Shown one piece after another: positions 8,188 through 17,853 of a stretch of 17,880 nucleotides of DNA (position 1 is the first letter of the stretch; every line of letters starts with the position of its first letter). The notes below the pieces were generated by a model. The model ran no database searches, was not told the DNA's origin, and saw nothing but the letters and a program-made list of their open reading frames with translations. This DNA comes from Discostella pseudostelligera. Its lineage: Eukaryota > Bacillariophyta > Thalassiosirophyceae > Thalassiosirales > Thalassiosiraceae. Location of the stretch: assembly GCA_036940085.1 (NCBI GenBank), contig JALLBK010000446.1:1-17880 (forward strand), read 5' to 3'. Made by a program: the position numbers and the translations under genes.

Positions 8188-9661
8188 ATGACCATGGCCG
8201 ACGCCGGTAGTCTATCCGATCTCGACAAGATCAGACAATCTCTTTCCGCCATCACCGCCATCACCTCCTTCGACGATGTTCTCGCCATATTCGGTTTACT
8301 CGACATGCCCAGTGCTCAAAAGTACGGAATCATGTTTGGCATACTGACCTTTGTACTTACTGTCATTGCGGTACTGTCATTGCTGACATTTGGGGGTACA
8401 TGGAAACGCATTGAAGAGCAAGCGAAATATGGTGCATCGGCCACGGCTCCGGATAGTATTACGCAAAGGAAAAATAGGGCATTGTTGATGGAACGGCTGT
8501 TGGAAAGTCGAGAGTGGATGCTGAAGACCAACTATCCAAATGCAGGCAAAGGAAAGGGAGATGAGTTCACGCCATTAACAACCATGTTGATGATGGAGGC
8601 TCCAATCAAGGGAAAAATTACTAAAGTATATGAAGAGAATTACAAGGCTGCGTATCGAAGATGTCAGGATAAACCTGGAGGTGAGGTATTTAATAAATAT
8701 CCATTGCTCGTTTTGTCTACCTCAAATCTATTAATCAACACATATCTATCCTGCAACAATAACGCAATTACTACTATTAGGACCAATACTCGGAGGTCGT
8801 CCAGATCACCGTTTCGAAATCTACGCTCGTGCATTTGCTAGCTGCGGTGATGATCATGTTTCGCTAGCCTACCGTCTATCCTATGCTCGCATGCTTGAAT
8901 CTCTGGCTGGCAAATCCTACGAGTCCGATGATAAATTCCAATCCTTATTTGCCAATCGTCCGCATGACATTATTGGACGAACAGTCCGATTAGAACCACT
9001 GGAAGGCAAATGTCACTTGAATACTTTTTGGGAAATCACATCTGGACAAGCGTATAAGGAGCATAAGGCATATAATCCCGATGAGGTATGGGGATTTCTA
9101 GATTGTGGACCATTCCAAAAGCCTCAACAACTTCTGGAGTCGGAGATATTCCAACTGGAACGAAATCAGGCGGCTTTTGCTATTGTGGAATGCATTACTG
9201 ATCGATTGTTGGGTGTTGTTCATCTAACGAAGGATGATCCCAAAAATCTGAATGTGCAAATGGAACTACCGATTGTTCAACCGTCGTTATCCTCGGAGGA
9301 TGTTAGTGTCGAACAGATGGAGGCATGTTTTTTATTGCTCGATCGATTATTTGCATTCGGATATCGACGTGTGCAAATTAGTGTCGATACGCAGGATGTT
9401 CGGGGGAAGCGTCTGCCGATGCGACTTGGTTTTACCCAGGAGGGAGAGATACCCAAACATATGATTGTCAAGGAGGCGAATAGGGATAGTTTCATCTTCG
9501 GTATGCTCAATAGCGATTGGGAGAAGGGGGCACGGGCATTATTGTTTAAGAAACTCCATGGTGCTACAGCGCAGAAGGCGGTTGCTACAATTGTTGCCAA
9601 AGAAGAAGCGGCAATCGAGGAAGAGAGAGCGATGGTGAATATTGCCACGCAATCCAAATAA
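8167..9661 (+). CDS. Membrane-anchored GNAT-family (RimJ/RimL-like) N-acetyltransferase, 2 exons
   Basis: Exons 8167-8680 and 8781-9661 join across a phase-1 intron (KPG-G-PILGGRPDH) to 464 residues. Seen: one strong transmembrane segment at about residues 53-76 (YGIMFGILTF...SLLTF); a charged linker with predicted helices (about 80-235); and a C-terminal domain (about 237-418) with the order of the Acetyltransf_3 group: GRTVRLEPLEG, WGFLDCGPF, AFAIVE...LLGVVHL, then the alpha/beta-bulge region VQISVDTQDVRGKRLPMRLGFTQEG and a final FIFGMLNSDWE. The family transfers acetyl from acetyl-CoA to amines, often protein N termini or polyamines; the substrate here is unknown. Four in-frame ATGs compete (8167, 8179, 8188, 8194); 8194 has the best context (accATGGcc). 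The Ala/Glu-rich C terminus is helical. The single N-terminal anchor is unusual for this family. Confidence 0.8.
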
Positions 9662-9956
9662 GAAACTGAGGACTAAACAGAACAGGCCTTTTACTAAAGA
9701 TATTAGAACACTTGAACACCAACAACACATTGTCCCGAATGTTCAAGTGAACACGAGATAAGACTTAAACCACCCAACATTCAATACAACCACATGTCTA
9801 ACCAGAACACAATTCATATATGTACCACGAAACATTTCATCACAACGTCAGACCAAATCACAAAACAATTCATGAGTGACGCCCTCTCGAACATCCACTT
9901 CCACCGCAGCCACTTCTTTGACTGACTCGGCTACCCACTGATTAACACTAATTTTT
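9662..9956. other. Convergent 3' intergenic region
   Basis: These 295 bp separate two convergent genes. The sequence is A/C-rich on the plus strand and contains no ORF or RNA gene that I can support. It should contain both polyadenylation sites. Confidence 0.5.
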
Positions 9957-12833
9957 TCACAACCCACCATGTCGATTTTGTGGATTTACCTCGGGATCAA
10001 TGCGAGATACCAAAAGAGAATCATTCCCTCCAAACCAAGAAGGTTCAGTTGCGGCTCTACCGCGCAAGGCAGGGCCATTGTTGTCACTCGGCGTATTCCA
10101 CAGGTTGCTAAAGTCATGAGTTAGGCCCAGAGTTGAATGAGTATTTCCATCATCTGATCCGCCGCCCCAGGAATGAGTCTCCAACAATGTTTTGGGTGAG
10201 AAAATGTTCCTCGATTCACCACTTGAGAATAATGGCATGCTACTACCCGAAGTATCCGGAAAAAGATTATCGCCCATGCGGAAAACCGATCCAGATGCCA
10301 TTGATTCACCAGACAACTCACGATCCGCACGGAAGTTCGGTTGACCAATTACTTGGCCTCCGACAGAAGTGATACTTTCAAGAACGGCCTCAGCCATTGA
10401 TGAGGGCAAGTCGCCGTGACCGCTGTTAGTACTTCCAGCCAATAGTGCACGGTCCTCTGATCCATTCTTGCCTACACTATTTCGAGAATGCATTAGTTGG
10501 GACCAAGATTGATCATTCACCTTATTGATGGGCACAAACGCATTTCCGACATTGTCGAGCGTAGGCGCAGGGGGGATGGCAGTTCCATGGACATTGAGAC
10601 CCCCAGTAGAATGGAAACGCATTCGGGGTTCTGAAAGTGGAGGTATTGCCAACTTGTCCTTTTCGCCATTCAAAAATAGGAGTGGTCGGTCCTCGTGTAA
10701 TCGCGACATACCTGGAGGGGTCATGGACGAGCACTCTTGCCGATTGACAGTGCCCATCAATGGACCATTTCCGTAGTACGCTGCTTCATTCTTATCGAAT
10801 GAGTACGGGATGCCGGTGGTAGCACCTGCTGAGAAGCATCTACCACGATTGCCCTGCATGGTGTTCGTATACGTGTTCATTGAATAGTCCGCGGCCAATG
10901 TACTCGATGCGGAGCTTGCGGTGTCCCACGTTTCCCCCTGACCCCTATTTTGGCCAGTGCTCAATCCAATCGCGGAGCTCGGAGCAGGTGGCGGTATGTT
11001 TCCGTTGAAGGGATACGGTCCTGCTACAAATCCTGGACTCGGTTGCCTTGGATATTGATAATGGGGATTGTTGTGCATCTGCATCTGCTGCTGTTGATGC
11101 TGATGTTGCTGCTGTCCTTGAGAAATCCAAGGTCCAACTCCCTGATTGGAATAATCCTTCCTGATATGCTCGTTGGATTGCAAATGGTGACGTGCCATGG
11201 TATCATTCGCCTGCGCATAGTAAGCACGCCCAGATGAGAACTGGTCACTACTTCCTGATGAATGGACTGATTGATCCATAGATGCATCAGGACCACCGGT
11301 CTCTGCCTCTGCGGCAAGTCTCGCCCGTGTCATCTCCTTCAGCTCTTGTACTGTTAGTCCATGAGGGAGTTTGCTTTGCTGTTGTTTGTTGACCTGGCCC
11401 TTATTGTAGTTTACGCCACATTTGGAATACCCACTACCGGGATGATGATCGGGAGATCTGAGCCGGTTGAAGTTTATGCTCGTGTTCGAGGTCGGACGAT
11501 TCCAAGAAGGCTTGTTCCGCGGCGGTTCGCTGTAGACAGATGTTGGTGTGGTGGAGGGGATGGCATCACGGGCATCACGCCTAAGGTTGGGTGTGGCAAA
11601 GAGGACTTGACCCTAAATTATTGAATGAACAAGATGATTGTCAGCGCACCAGATCACACAAATATCGAAGGCAGAGCAATATCATGCATGAATGAGCTAC
11701 ACTTTGACTTACCTCCATATGGTCTCTCACAGGAGTGTGCGAGCGTAAATCCTTCGGCTGGGACTTTGCAGCTGGCGCAGTGCTGTGCTTGTTTGAACTT
11801 TGCGATGCTCCCCGGCTTCCTTTTGACATGGATGACGGCGATAACTTTGAATGATTACTACCCGACGTAATTCCTCTGCTACCATAGTTAGACTCGACGT
11901 TCTCAACCCCCGCCGATGGATCTGACGATCCTACGGAATTTTCAGCGCTCCCTCTGTCCTTTAACACCGTCGCATGTCGCGGCAATCGTGGTGTCGAATA
12001 TTGTTGCTGCTGCAATGCTTGAGAAGTTGGGATGTAGCCAGGTGGTGGTGATGACGAAATGGGAACTTCATGTCCGAAGTCTTGCCCCCTCGTCCCTCCT
12101 CTTACCACGCCTAATTGAGAACCCGTATAATTCCGAGAGTCAACATAATTATTTGGGGTATCATAATACACAAACGATGGGCTGTATTCACGATCCCGTT
12201 GTGGATACTGCATTCGATTTTGTGTTGGTGACGAGTTGTTGATGGCCCTGAAAGCATGTAGAGACGATGATGTATTGGGATACTGTTGCAGCTCAGATGC
12301 ACCCCCGCTGCCGACAACTCCCATCCCTACCAAATTAGTTCCTGAGCTCCGATCGACAGCGTCTGAGTGGCCTAAACGATGTGCTGTCTCACGTTTGAGT
12401 TCCTATGCAAAGATATTGAATGATTGAAGTGGGGAAGTTAGATATGAATGGTTGCAAGTGTGTCACGATGATATTGTTGTTCGATCAGGATTCCCACATG
12501 GCACAATCATCAGTCTAGAGTACGCAGTTGAAATATCCAGCATAGTAGATCAGGACCAATTAAGTGTCACCAACCAGAATAAGAGACCATATGAACCCAT
12601 TGCAGTATCGCTATGGCTCATGGAAGTTCGCAATCTTTATGGTGGTCGTCGGAGTGGGTAATACAACTACAACAACTCACCTCCAGCGACATGCCGCTAT
12701 GAACCCGAACCCTATTGCTTCCCTGCACTTGGACTTGGGGCGGCTGGTTGTCATGCTGGCTGCCTCCCTTGGGCAGGGGCATTGCCCCAACTCTTGCTCG
12801 CATATGAAGTCCGCTCCGATCAAAGGAGACCAT
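9957..12833 (-). CDS. Large disordered Q/S/G/N-rich protein with a duplicated short helical motif, 3 exons
   Basis: Minus-strand exons 12833-12681, 12402-11713 and 11612-9957 join in phase 0 to 832 residues. The start is the first ATG after an in-frame stop. I do not recognise the family. Most of the chain is low-complexity (Ser, Gly, Asn, Gln, Pro), with a His/Gln tract near residues 435-450 and Arg/Ser islands such as RGRCFSAG and RGRAATEPSW that resemble basophilic kinase or 14-3-3 sites. Two short charged segments stand out: GMSLEELKRETAHRLG (47-62, split by intron 1) and GLTVQELKEMTRARLA (366-381). They share G-x-[ST]-x-x-E-L-K-x-x-T-x-x-R-L and look like one amphipathic helix used twice. 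No membrane segment or catalytic motif is seen. A regulatory or scaffold role is possible but unproven. Confidence 0.75.
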
Positions 12834-13408
12834 CGACACATCAAGGCATCATCATGGTGGTGGTGGAAATCATCATGCCATTGCCCACAGCATAGTGAAT
12901 AGTGACAAGCTCGAGCTTCGTGCTCTTTCTTTTTTGTGGTGTTGGTGGGACGGACGGGCGTGGTTTGTGGTTTCGTTTTGTGGGTTTCTCGTCCACTCCA
13001 CAATTTTGGCGGGAGGCTGCTGCTTCTTGGAGGTTCCATGATTACTTCCCGCCAAAATAGTTGGGCCACAAGGAACTGTTGTCAACGGACGACGGACAGT
13101 AAGCGTCTCTGTCGATAGACAGACTGCAACAGAGTGCAGCCGACGGACAGAGCGAACACGTGGAACGCCTACTGCACCCCAGCCGAGCAAAACATCTCAT
13201 GCTCAATTCTCACTCAGAACTGCATTCCGTCCGACGATGGTCCATGTCAAGGAAATATCTGGAAATATTTTTGTTTATGAATTAATCTCACCAATGTGGA
13301 CTACTTACTAAGCTTACTGCCCTCGAGAGTGACATCGTCGGGGTACCATACCTCGACAACCATCCCACAGGTCTCTCTCTCCCTCACTTCGATCAGAAGA
13401 GGCTATTT
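12834..13408 (-). promoter_or_regulatory. Promoter region of the disordered-protein gene plus proteasome 3' flank
   Basis: No gene is supported here. TTTTGGCGGGA (13004-13014) and TTCCCGCCAAAA (13046-13057) form an inverted pair about 32 bp apart, and CACGTG lies at 13157-13162. This is the same pair of motifs found before the PNPase and acetyltransferase genes. ORFs on both strands over 12564-13190 are Cys/His/Trp-rich, without family character, and look like chance. The segment 13200-13408 is the 3' flank of the proteasome gene. Confidence 0.5.
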
Positions 13409-14396
13409 TCAATTGTCTGCCGGATCAGCACCAAACTTGAGTGTCCTCACCCCCTCCTTATCAATAACTTTGACAATAAAATTCGATTGATTTATCAAAA
13501 ATCGCAACTGTAACTCCTTAATGCAATGCTCAACGAGATTCACGGCCTGCTCCTCATTCATCCCCTCCTCCCAATCTCTATCCATAATCGACAGACAAAA
13601 CTTGGATGCATATCCCTGCACACCAAAGTTGGCCTTGACACAACTACCAAGATAATCCATTACGTAGAGTGATCCCCCCGTGGGTGTTTTGGCATCATAT
13701 CCGCCCAGGATGACATTGACTTGGAAGGGTCCCTTTCGCAATGCCTTGGCTAATTCGCCGCGACAGAAATTGGCCTGAGCATGCGTGGAGAGTTTCATAC
13801 CATCGTTCGAGAGTTCATATAGCTTTAGATTTTTGGATATGTATTCCGAGAAGTTGACTAGATCACAATTGGGTCCGGACACACCCATGGCGGAATGGGA
13901 GGAGAGTTCGGCTATTTTATCGAGATTACGTTGGTACATGAGGATGGAACGGGCGTTGATCTGATCGGTGGCAAGGATCACTGTATTTTTGTTTGTTTGT
14001 TTGATTGATAAATCGTGGAGAGGAGGGATGTAGTGTGTACGTTGTTTAGAGCAGATGCAAGATAGATTGTGAAAATAAATGATAAATGACCCGATGCAAA
14101 GATGCGACCACCACCGCCTGAACCCGCTCGAGGCATCAAAAATGAGAATTATTTCAAACAAGACCGCAACAAGCACATAGTATTAGCGACACCGACTCTT
14201 CTCCTGCGGGTCAATTAATTCGACAAGGAGTAAGCTGGGATGTGCGGCTCTGCCAATGGCGACGCCGGCGGCGGCGACGACCGACGACATAACAAAGCAT
14301 TGACGCAAATCTCTGCCCCGACACAAAAAATCAGCACACCGGCAACGAAATCGACGCACCTCCTCCGTCATAGGTGACTCCAAATACCGAATCCAT
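13409..14396 (-). CDS. PSMB2: 20S proteasome subunit beta type-2 (beta4), 2 exons
   Basis: Exons 14396-14360 (37 nt) and 13980-13409 join across a 379-bp intron (donor GTGCGT, acceptor ATACAG) to give MDSVFGVTYDGGVILATD... and 202 residues, close to the roughly 200 residues of eukaryotic beta4. Seen: the Ntn-hydrolase beta-fold start GVTYDGGVILATDQ, the QRNLDKIAEL segment, NFSEYISKNLKLYEL, the LGGYD strand, GSLYVMDYLGS and LSIMDRDW. As in other beta4 subunits there is no propeptide ending in a catalytic Thr1, so it is structural and non-catalytic. It sits in the outer rings' inner neighbour, the beta ring of the 26S proteasome core, in cytosol and nucleus. It is divergently arranged with the EB1 gene. 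The intron's 3' end is A-rich (AAACAAACAAAC before ATACAG) and lacks a normal polypyrimidine tract. Confidence 0.93.
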
Positions 14397-14825
14397 GATG
14401 TTTTGGTGTTTGAAGTATTCGAGGGAAGGCGACGGCGATGGCTTCGATAGGTTGATTATCGATGAATTATGATTATGGATTATTGTGCGGAACGCGACGG
14501 ACCGACGCTTCGTCCCGCTTCTTTCCGGCTCTGTGTCCAGTGGATACAGACTTTTTGTGTCCCATGGACACATCTTTGTATCCAATGGATACATTTCTGA
14601 ATCCACTGGACACTAAGTACTACCGATGCTTTCTCTCTACTCAACGTAGGAATCAATATTCAATTCAAATCATCGTTGGAGTGGACGCGTCTGAGAACAA
14701 CAACAACAACCAGCAAAAGCAGCAACCACCATGGCCATTACCATCGGCAAAAGCTACTCCTACCTAGATACTACCCCTAAGCAGCCCTACGCCACCAATT
14801 CTTGATCTCACATTCGCTTTTAATC
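14397..14825. promoter_or_regulatory. Divergent promoter between the proteasome beta4 and EB1 genes
   Basis: These 429 bp separate two head-to-head start codons. The region contains the palindrome array described separately (14533-14613) and a CAA-rich stretch (14697-14735). Overlapping ORFs on both strands are explained by the 21-bp period of the array (a multiple of three with no stops), not by a gene. Confidence 0.6.
14533..14613. repeat. Array of four 15-bp palindromes with 21-24 bp spacing
   Basis: The units are GTGTCCAGTGGATAC (14533), GTGTCCCATGGACAC (14557), GTATCCAATGGATAC (14578) and GAATCCACTGGACAC (14599). Each is a near-perfect inverted repeat of the form GTRTCC-NNN-GGAYAC; the second and third are perfect apart from the centre base. 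Start-to-start distances are 24, 21 and 21 bp, close to two helical turns, which places the sites on one face of the DNA. The spacers are T-rich and not conserved. This is the pattern of a multi-site operator for a dimeric DNA-binding protein; a 21-bp minisatellite is the alternative. Confidence 0.85.
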
Positions 14826-16559
14826 ATGAGCCATGCAACAGATGCCGTTGTCGGTAAGTTTGGCTCCGGAAATTCATTCATGGGGGGTCGCCATTTCGAT
14901 GTTGTTTGCTCTTGCTGTGCTCGCTCGAACCCGTCATCTCAAGCTGATGCCTTCCCCTCTGCAACAATACTACGATGCATAATACTAATCAGGGATGATG
15001 GACGGTGCCTACTTCACATCACGTAACGAAATTCTCAATTTCTTCAACACCCTCCTCGACTTGAATCTTTCCAAAATTGAACAAACCGCCTCAGGCGCCG
15101 TGGCATGTCAACTAACCGAATACATTTTTCCCAACTCCATCCCCATGAGCCGTGTGAATTGGGCTGCCAAGGCCAGTCATGAATTTGTTGCCAATTACAA
15201 ACTACTACAGAGTGCATTCAATAAACATAATATCCAACGACATGTCGATGTGGATAAGTTGATTCGGGGAAAGTATCAGGATAATTTGGAATTTTGTCAA
15301 TGGCTCAAGGCTTTCTTTGATCAGACGTCGAGTATGTCGGCGAATGGTGGAAGACGGGAGAGGTATGATCCTGTGGCAGTACGTGCGAGAGGAAAGGGTG
15401 GGACAAATTTGGCTATTAATAAAGTTGGAGTGAAGAGAGTGGGGGGAAGTGTTGCGCCAGCTGCCTCGGCGAGTGCTTCCAGTAGAATGATGGGAAATGC
15501 CAGGATTGGTGCAGCGGGAGGAGGAGGCAATGCGGCACGAGCTTCGACCACCACCACTGCGAGCACTCGACCAACCTCTTCGGGATCTGCGGCATCGTCC
15601 ATGACACGCGGCTCCATCTCCACCGCCAATACTCGCGTGTCTACAGCATCCTCCAATGGCGGTGGTCAGAAGGAGAACACATCCAACACCTCGGCTCCTT
15701 CCTCGTTGCGACAAGCACCACCACAGAAACAACAGCCACTGGTCTCCACTGCAGTAGTTACCAAATACGAAGAAGAAATCCGTACCATTCAATCGGAATT
15801 CCAGTCTCTCCAAACGAAATACTCCGAATTGGAACACACCGCAGCTACCACGGAAATGACACTCCTAACTGTCGAATCGGAACGTGACTTTTACTTTGAG
15901 AAATTGCGTGGTATTGAGGTCATGTTGCAAGTATACAAGGAGAAGGAAGACGAACAAGTTGGGAGTGGCAATATCGGGAGTGTCATGGATGGGATATTCA
16001 AGGTGATGTATGCAACGATGGAGGATAATGTTATGGTGGACGATGAGGGGAATGTAAGTTTCTCTTCATCTCCTTTGGGACTAAATCACTTGCGCACTTG
16101 CATTATTGTGTTACTAAAAGATTGTTCTTGTTTCCGCCATTCCAGCTCGTGGGTGACATTGACATTACCGGTGGAGAAGAAGTGTCCATGAACGAGAGTG
16201 CCACACTAAGTGTCAAGGCCCAAGACGAGCTCGATGGAAAAGTAGTTCACGAAGTGGTTATTGCTGAGGATGAAGAACATGAGCATCATCTTACGGAAGG
16301 CAGTTTTCACGACACCTTAGACTATTTCCCCAATCCAACGGAAGAAAATCTCATCCTTGCCGACTGTAACGCCGCCACCAACAGTTTTGAAATGGACGAT
16401 GACGAGTTGCTCACGTCCGATCTTGATGCGGAACCGGCCGACACAAATAATAATGCAAATGATGGTATGGAAAATAACGTCGAAGGGTCTGGTTTGGGAG
16501 TAATTCAGAATCACGAGGATGATGATGACTTTTCGGATGAAGATTTGCTAGCCGATTAA
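14826..16559 (+). CDS. EB1: EB1-family microtubule plus-end-tracking protein, 3 exons
   Basis: Exons 14826-14853 (28 nt), 14993-16053 and 16146-16559 join to 500 residues. Seen: an N-terminal calponin-homology domain (about 15-125) with the EB hallmarks RNEILNFFN, LNLSKIEQTASGAVACQL, FPNSIPMSRVNW, VDVDKLIRGKYQDNLEFCQWLKAFFD and YDPVAVRARG; a 130-residue Ser/Thr/Ala/Gly/Arg linker; and a coiled coil leading into the EB homology domain (about 265-335) with ERDFYFEKLRGIE. The CH domain reads the GTP-tubulin cap, and the EBH domain dimerises and recruits SxIP partners. The protein is longer than typical EB1 (about 270-330) because of a 165-residue acidic tail ending DDDDFSDEDLLAD; the animal C-terminal EEY/F (CAP-Gly ligand) is absent. 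The first exon carries only nine codons plus one base. Confidence 0.93.
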
Positions 16560-17108
16560 GAGTGGGTGCATGCAGTGCGGGTTTCTTTAGATACCTCCTC
16601 CTCCTACTTGAGTTACCGTCGTACCTCGCATTCAATGAGTTCTGTGACCATTGAATGGTACAGAAACGTTTTGAGTGAGAGTATCTTGCATACTGATTTA
16701 GATATCTGTTGTGTTCTATGACGGTAGGTAGCGAAAATCCAATACCAGGTAGTCCACTTCCAAATTCATGTTGAAACTTTCACGTATCTCTAGATCACTA
16801 TCGGTATTGCTTTCAGGTTCTATTAGTAAGAGTTAAATATGTATCTTTCAAAGAGATTGTACACAATTATTTAGGATAACGGTGGTGTGTGCACATGATG
16901 TTTGATGGCGATGGTACATAGTCAAGAAGTTGACGTGTTTCCTCTGATAGAACCCAAAAGCAAAAGACCACTCGCCTTCAAATATCAAGAAGGAACTATT
17001 CAAAACTGCATTCCAGTTACATATTGATTCATCTCAGTGGATAATGCGTGGCCGAGGAATCTCGAAAATATTCACCAATCATACTCTATCTCAGGATCGA
17101 TAAAGAAT
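16560..17108. other. Convergent 3' region between EB1 and LHC genes
   Basis: These 549 bp separate the two stop codons. I see no ORF with family character, no tRNA and no repeat; the stretch is AT-rich and is expected to carry the 3' UTRs and polyadenylation sites of both genes. Confidence 0.5.
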
Positions 17109-17853
17109 CTAGAAAGCTGGGTTGCCGGCAAGCGCAGGGACTGATCCAGGAATGTAGTGAGCAGCCAAGAAAGACATGATGGCAATCTGTGCAAGACGTC
17201 CATTGTTAAGCTCGCTAGTTCTCTTCCTCTCCATGGTCTTTTCACTCACACCCGAGAAGTCAATGGCAGGGAAGACCATGGTGGGGAGTGGCCCACCCTT
17301 GGTGTAATGCACATTCTTGGACTCAGTGATCATCTCAGCGATGAAGATGGTGGCAAGAATCTGTGCCTTTCCGGCAACTGGAACGGCGGCCCATGCGTCG
17401 GGTGGGCTCATGGTGGAGAGAGATTCGAAGCTAATATCGCCAGAGAGCATGCCGGGGAAGTGAATTCCGGCGGCATTGACCAAATAGCCGGTGGTGGCAA
17501 CCATGGCCACGCGGCAGTGCTTGAGCTCTGCGGCACGGAACCAAAGAAGAGTCTCATCACTTCCGAATGTGGCGAGGTTGAGTGGATCAAAGTTACGGAG
17601 GGGAAGGGATGAGCCACCAATGTCGTCGAGACTGAGGGAGACCTGAGTGCTCACTGGCTGCAGTACAGAGAAATAATGTCGAAATGTTGTGTTCAGATCG
17701 GTAATGAATGAGCAAAACAACACAACATATCAGAGCCGCATCCAGCTCCGATGAATTAGAGTGCAAATTTTCAAGAGCACACACCTTCATAGAAGCAGGG
17801 GCAAATGCAGCGGCAGCGCCGACGAGAGAGAGGCAGAGAGCGGCGGACTTCAT
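17109..17853 (-). CDS. Fucoxanthin chlorophyll a/c-type light-harvesting protein (LHC superfamily), 2 exons
   Basis: Exons 17853-17785 and 17657-17109 join across a 127-bp phase-0 intron to 205 residues. It binds chlorophyll and carotenoid in the thylakoid membrane as part of the photosynthetic antenna. Seen: a signal peptide (1-16) with the plastid motif AAAAFAP (Phe17 after the cleavage site); helix 1 at about 62-86 with ELKHCRVAM (Glu67, Arg72); helix 2 at about 112-133; and helix 3 at about 170-193 with SELNNGRLA (Glu172, Asn175, Arg177). The Glu of helices 1 and 3 pairs with the Arg of the other and, with Asn175, supplies chlorophyll ligands. The C terminus, IPGSVPALAGNPAF, is more like the Lhcr/Lhcq/Lhcx side of the family than major Lhcf proteins, but I cannot assign the subfamily by eye. 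Only 27 bp of upstream sequence is in the window. Confidence 0.93.

Noticed and set aside
12564..13190. Several ORFs of 60-130 codons on both strands upstream of the disordered-protein gene
   Set aside because: Their composition (runs of His, Trp, Cys, Thr) and mutual overlap are typical of chance frames. Only the frame ending at the 12681 donor joins in phase to the downstream exons.
14331..14767. Long ORFs on both strands across the proteasome/EB1 intergenic region as a real repeat protein
   Set aside because: Openness on both strands follows from the 21-bp palindromic array. Proteasome exon 1 explains the minus-strand end, and no start or flanking domain supports a separate protein.
15205..15837. 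Minus-strand 210-codon ORF inside the EB1 gene
   Set aside because: It is antisense to well-conserved EB1 coding sequence, and its Arg/Ser/Gly/Cys composition mirrors the Ser/Thr/Ala linker codons on the other strand.
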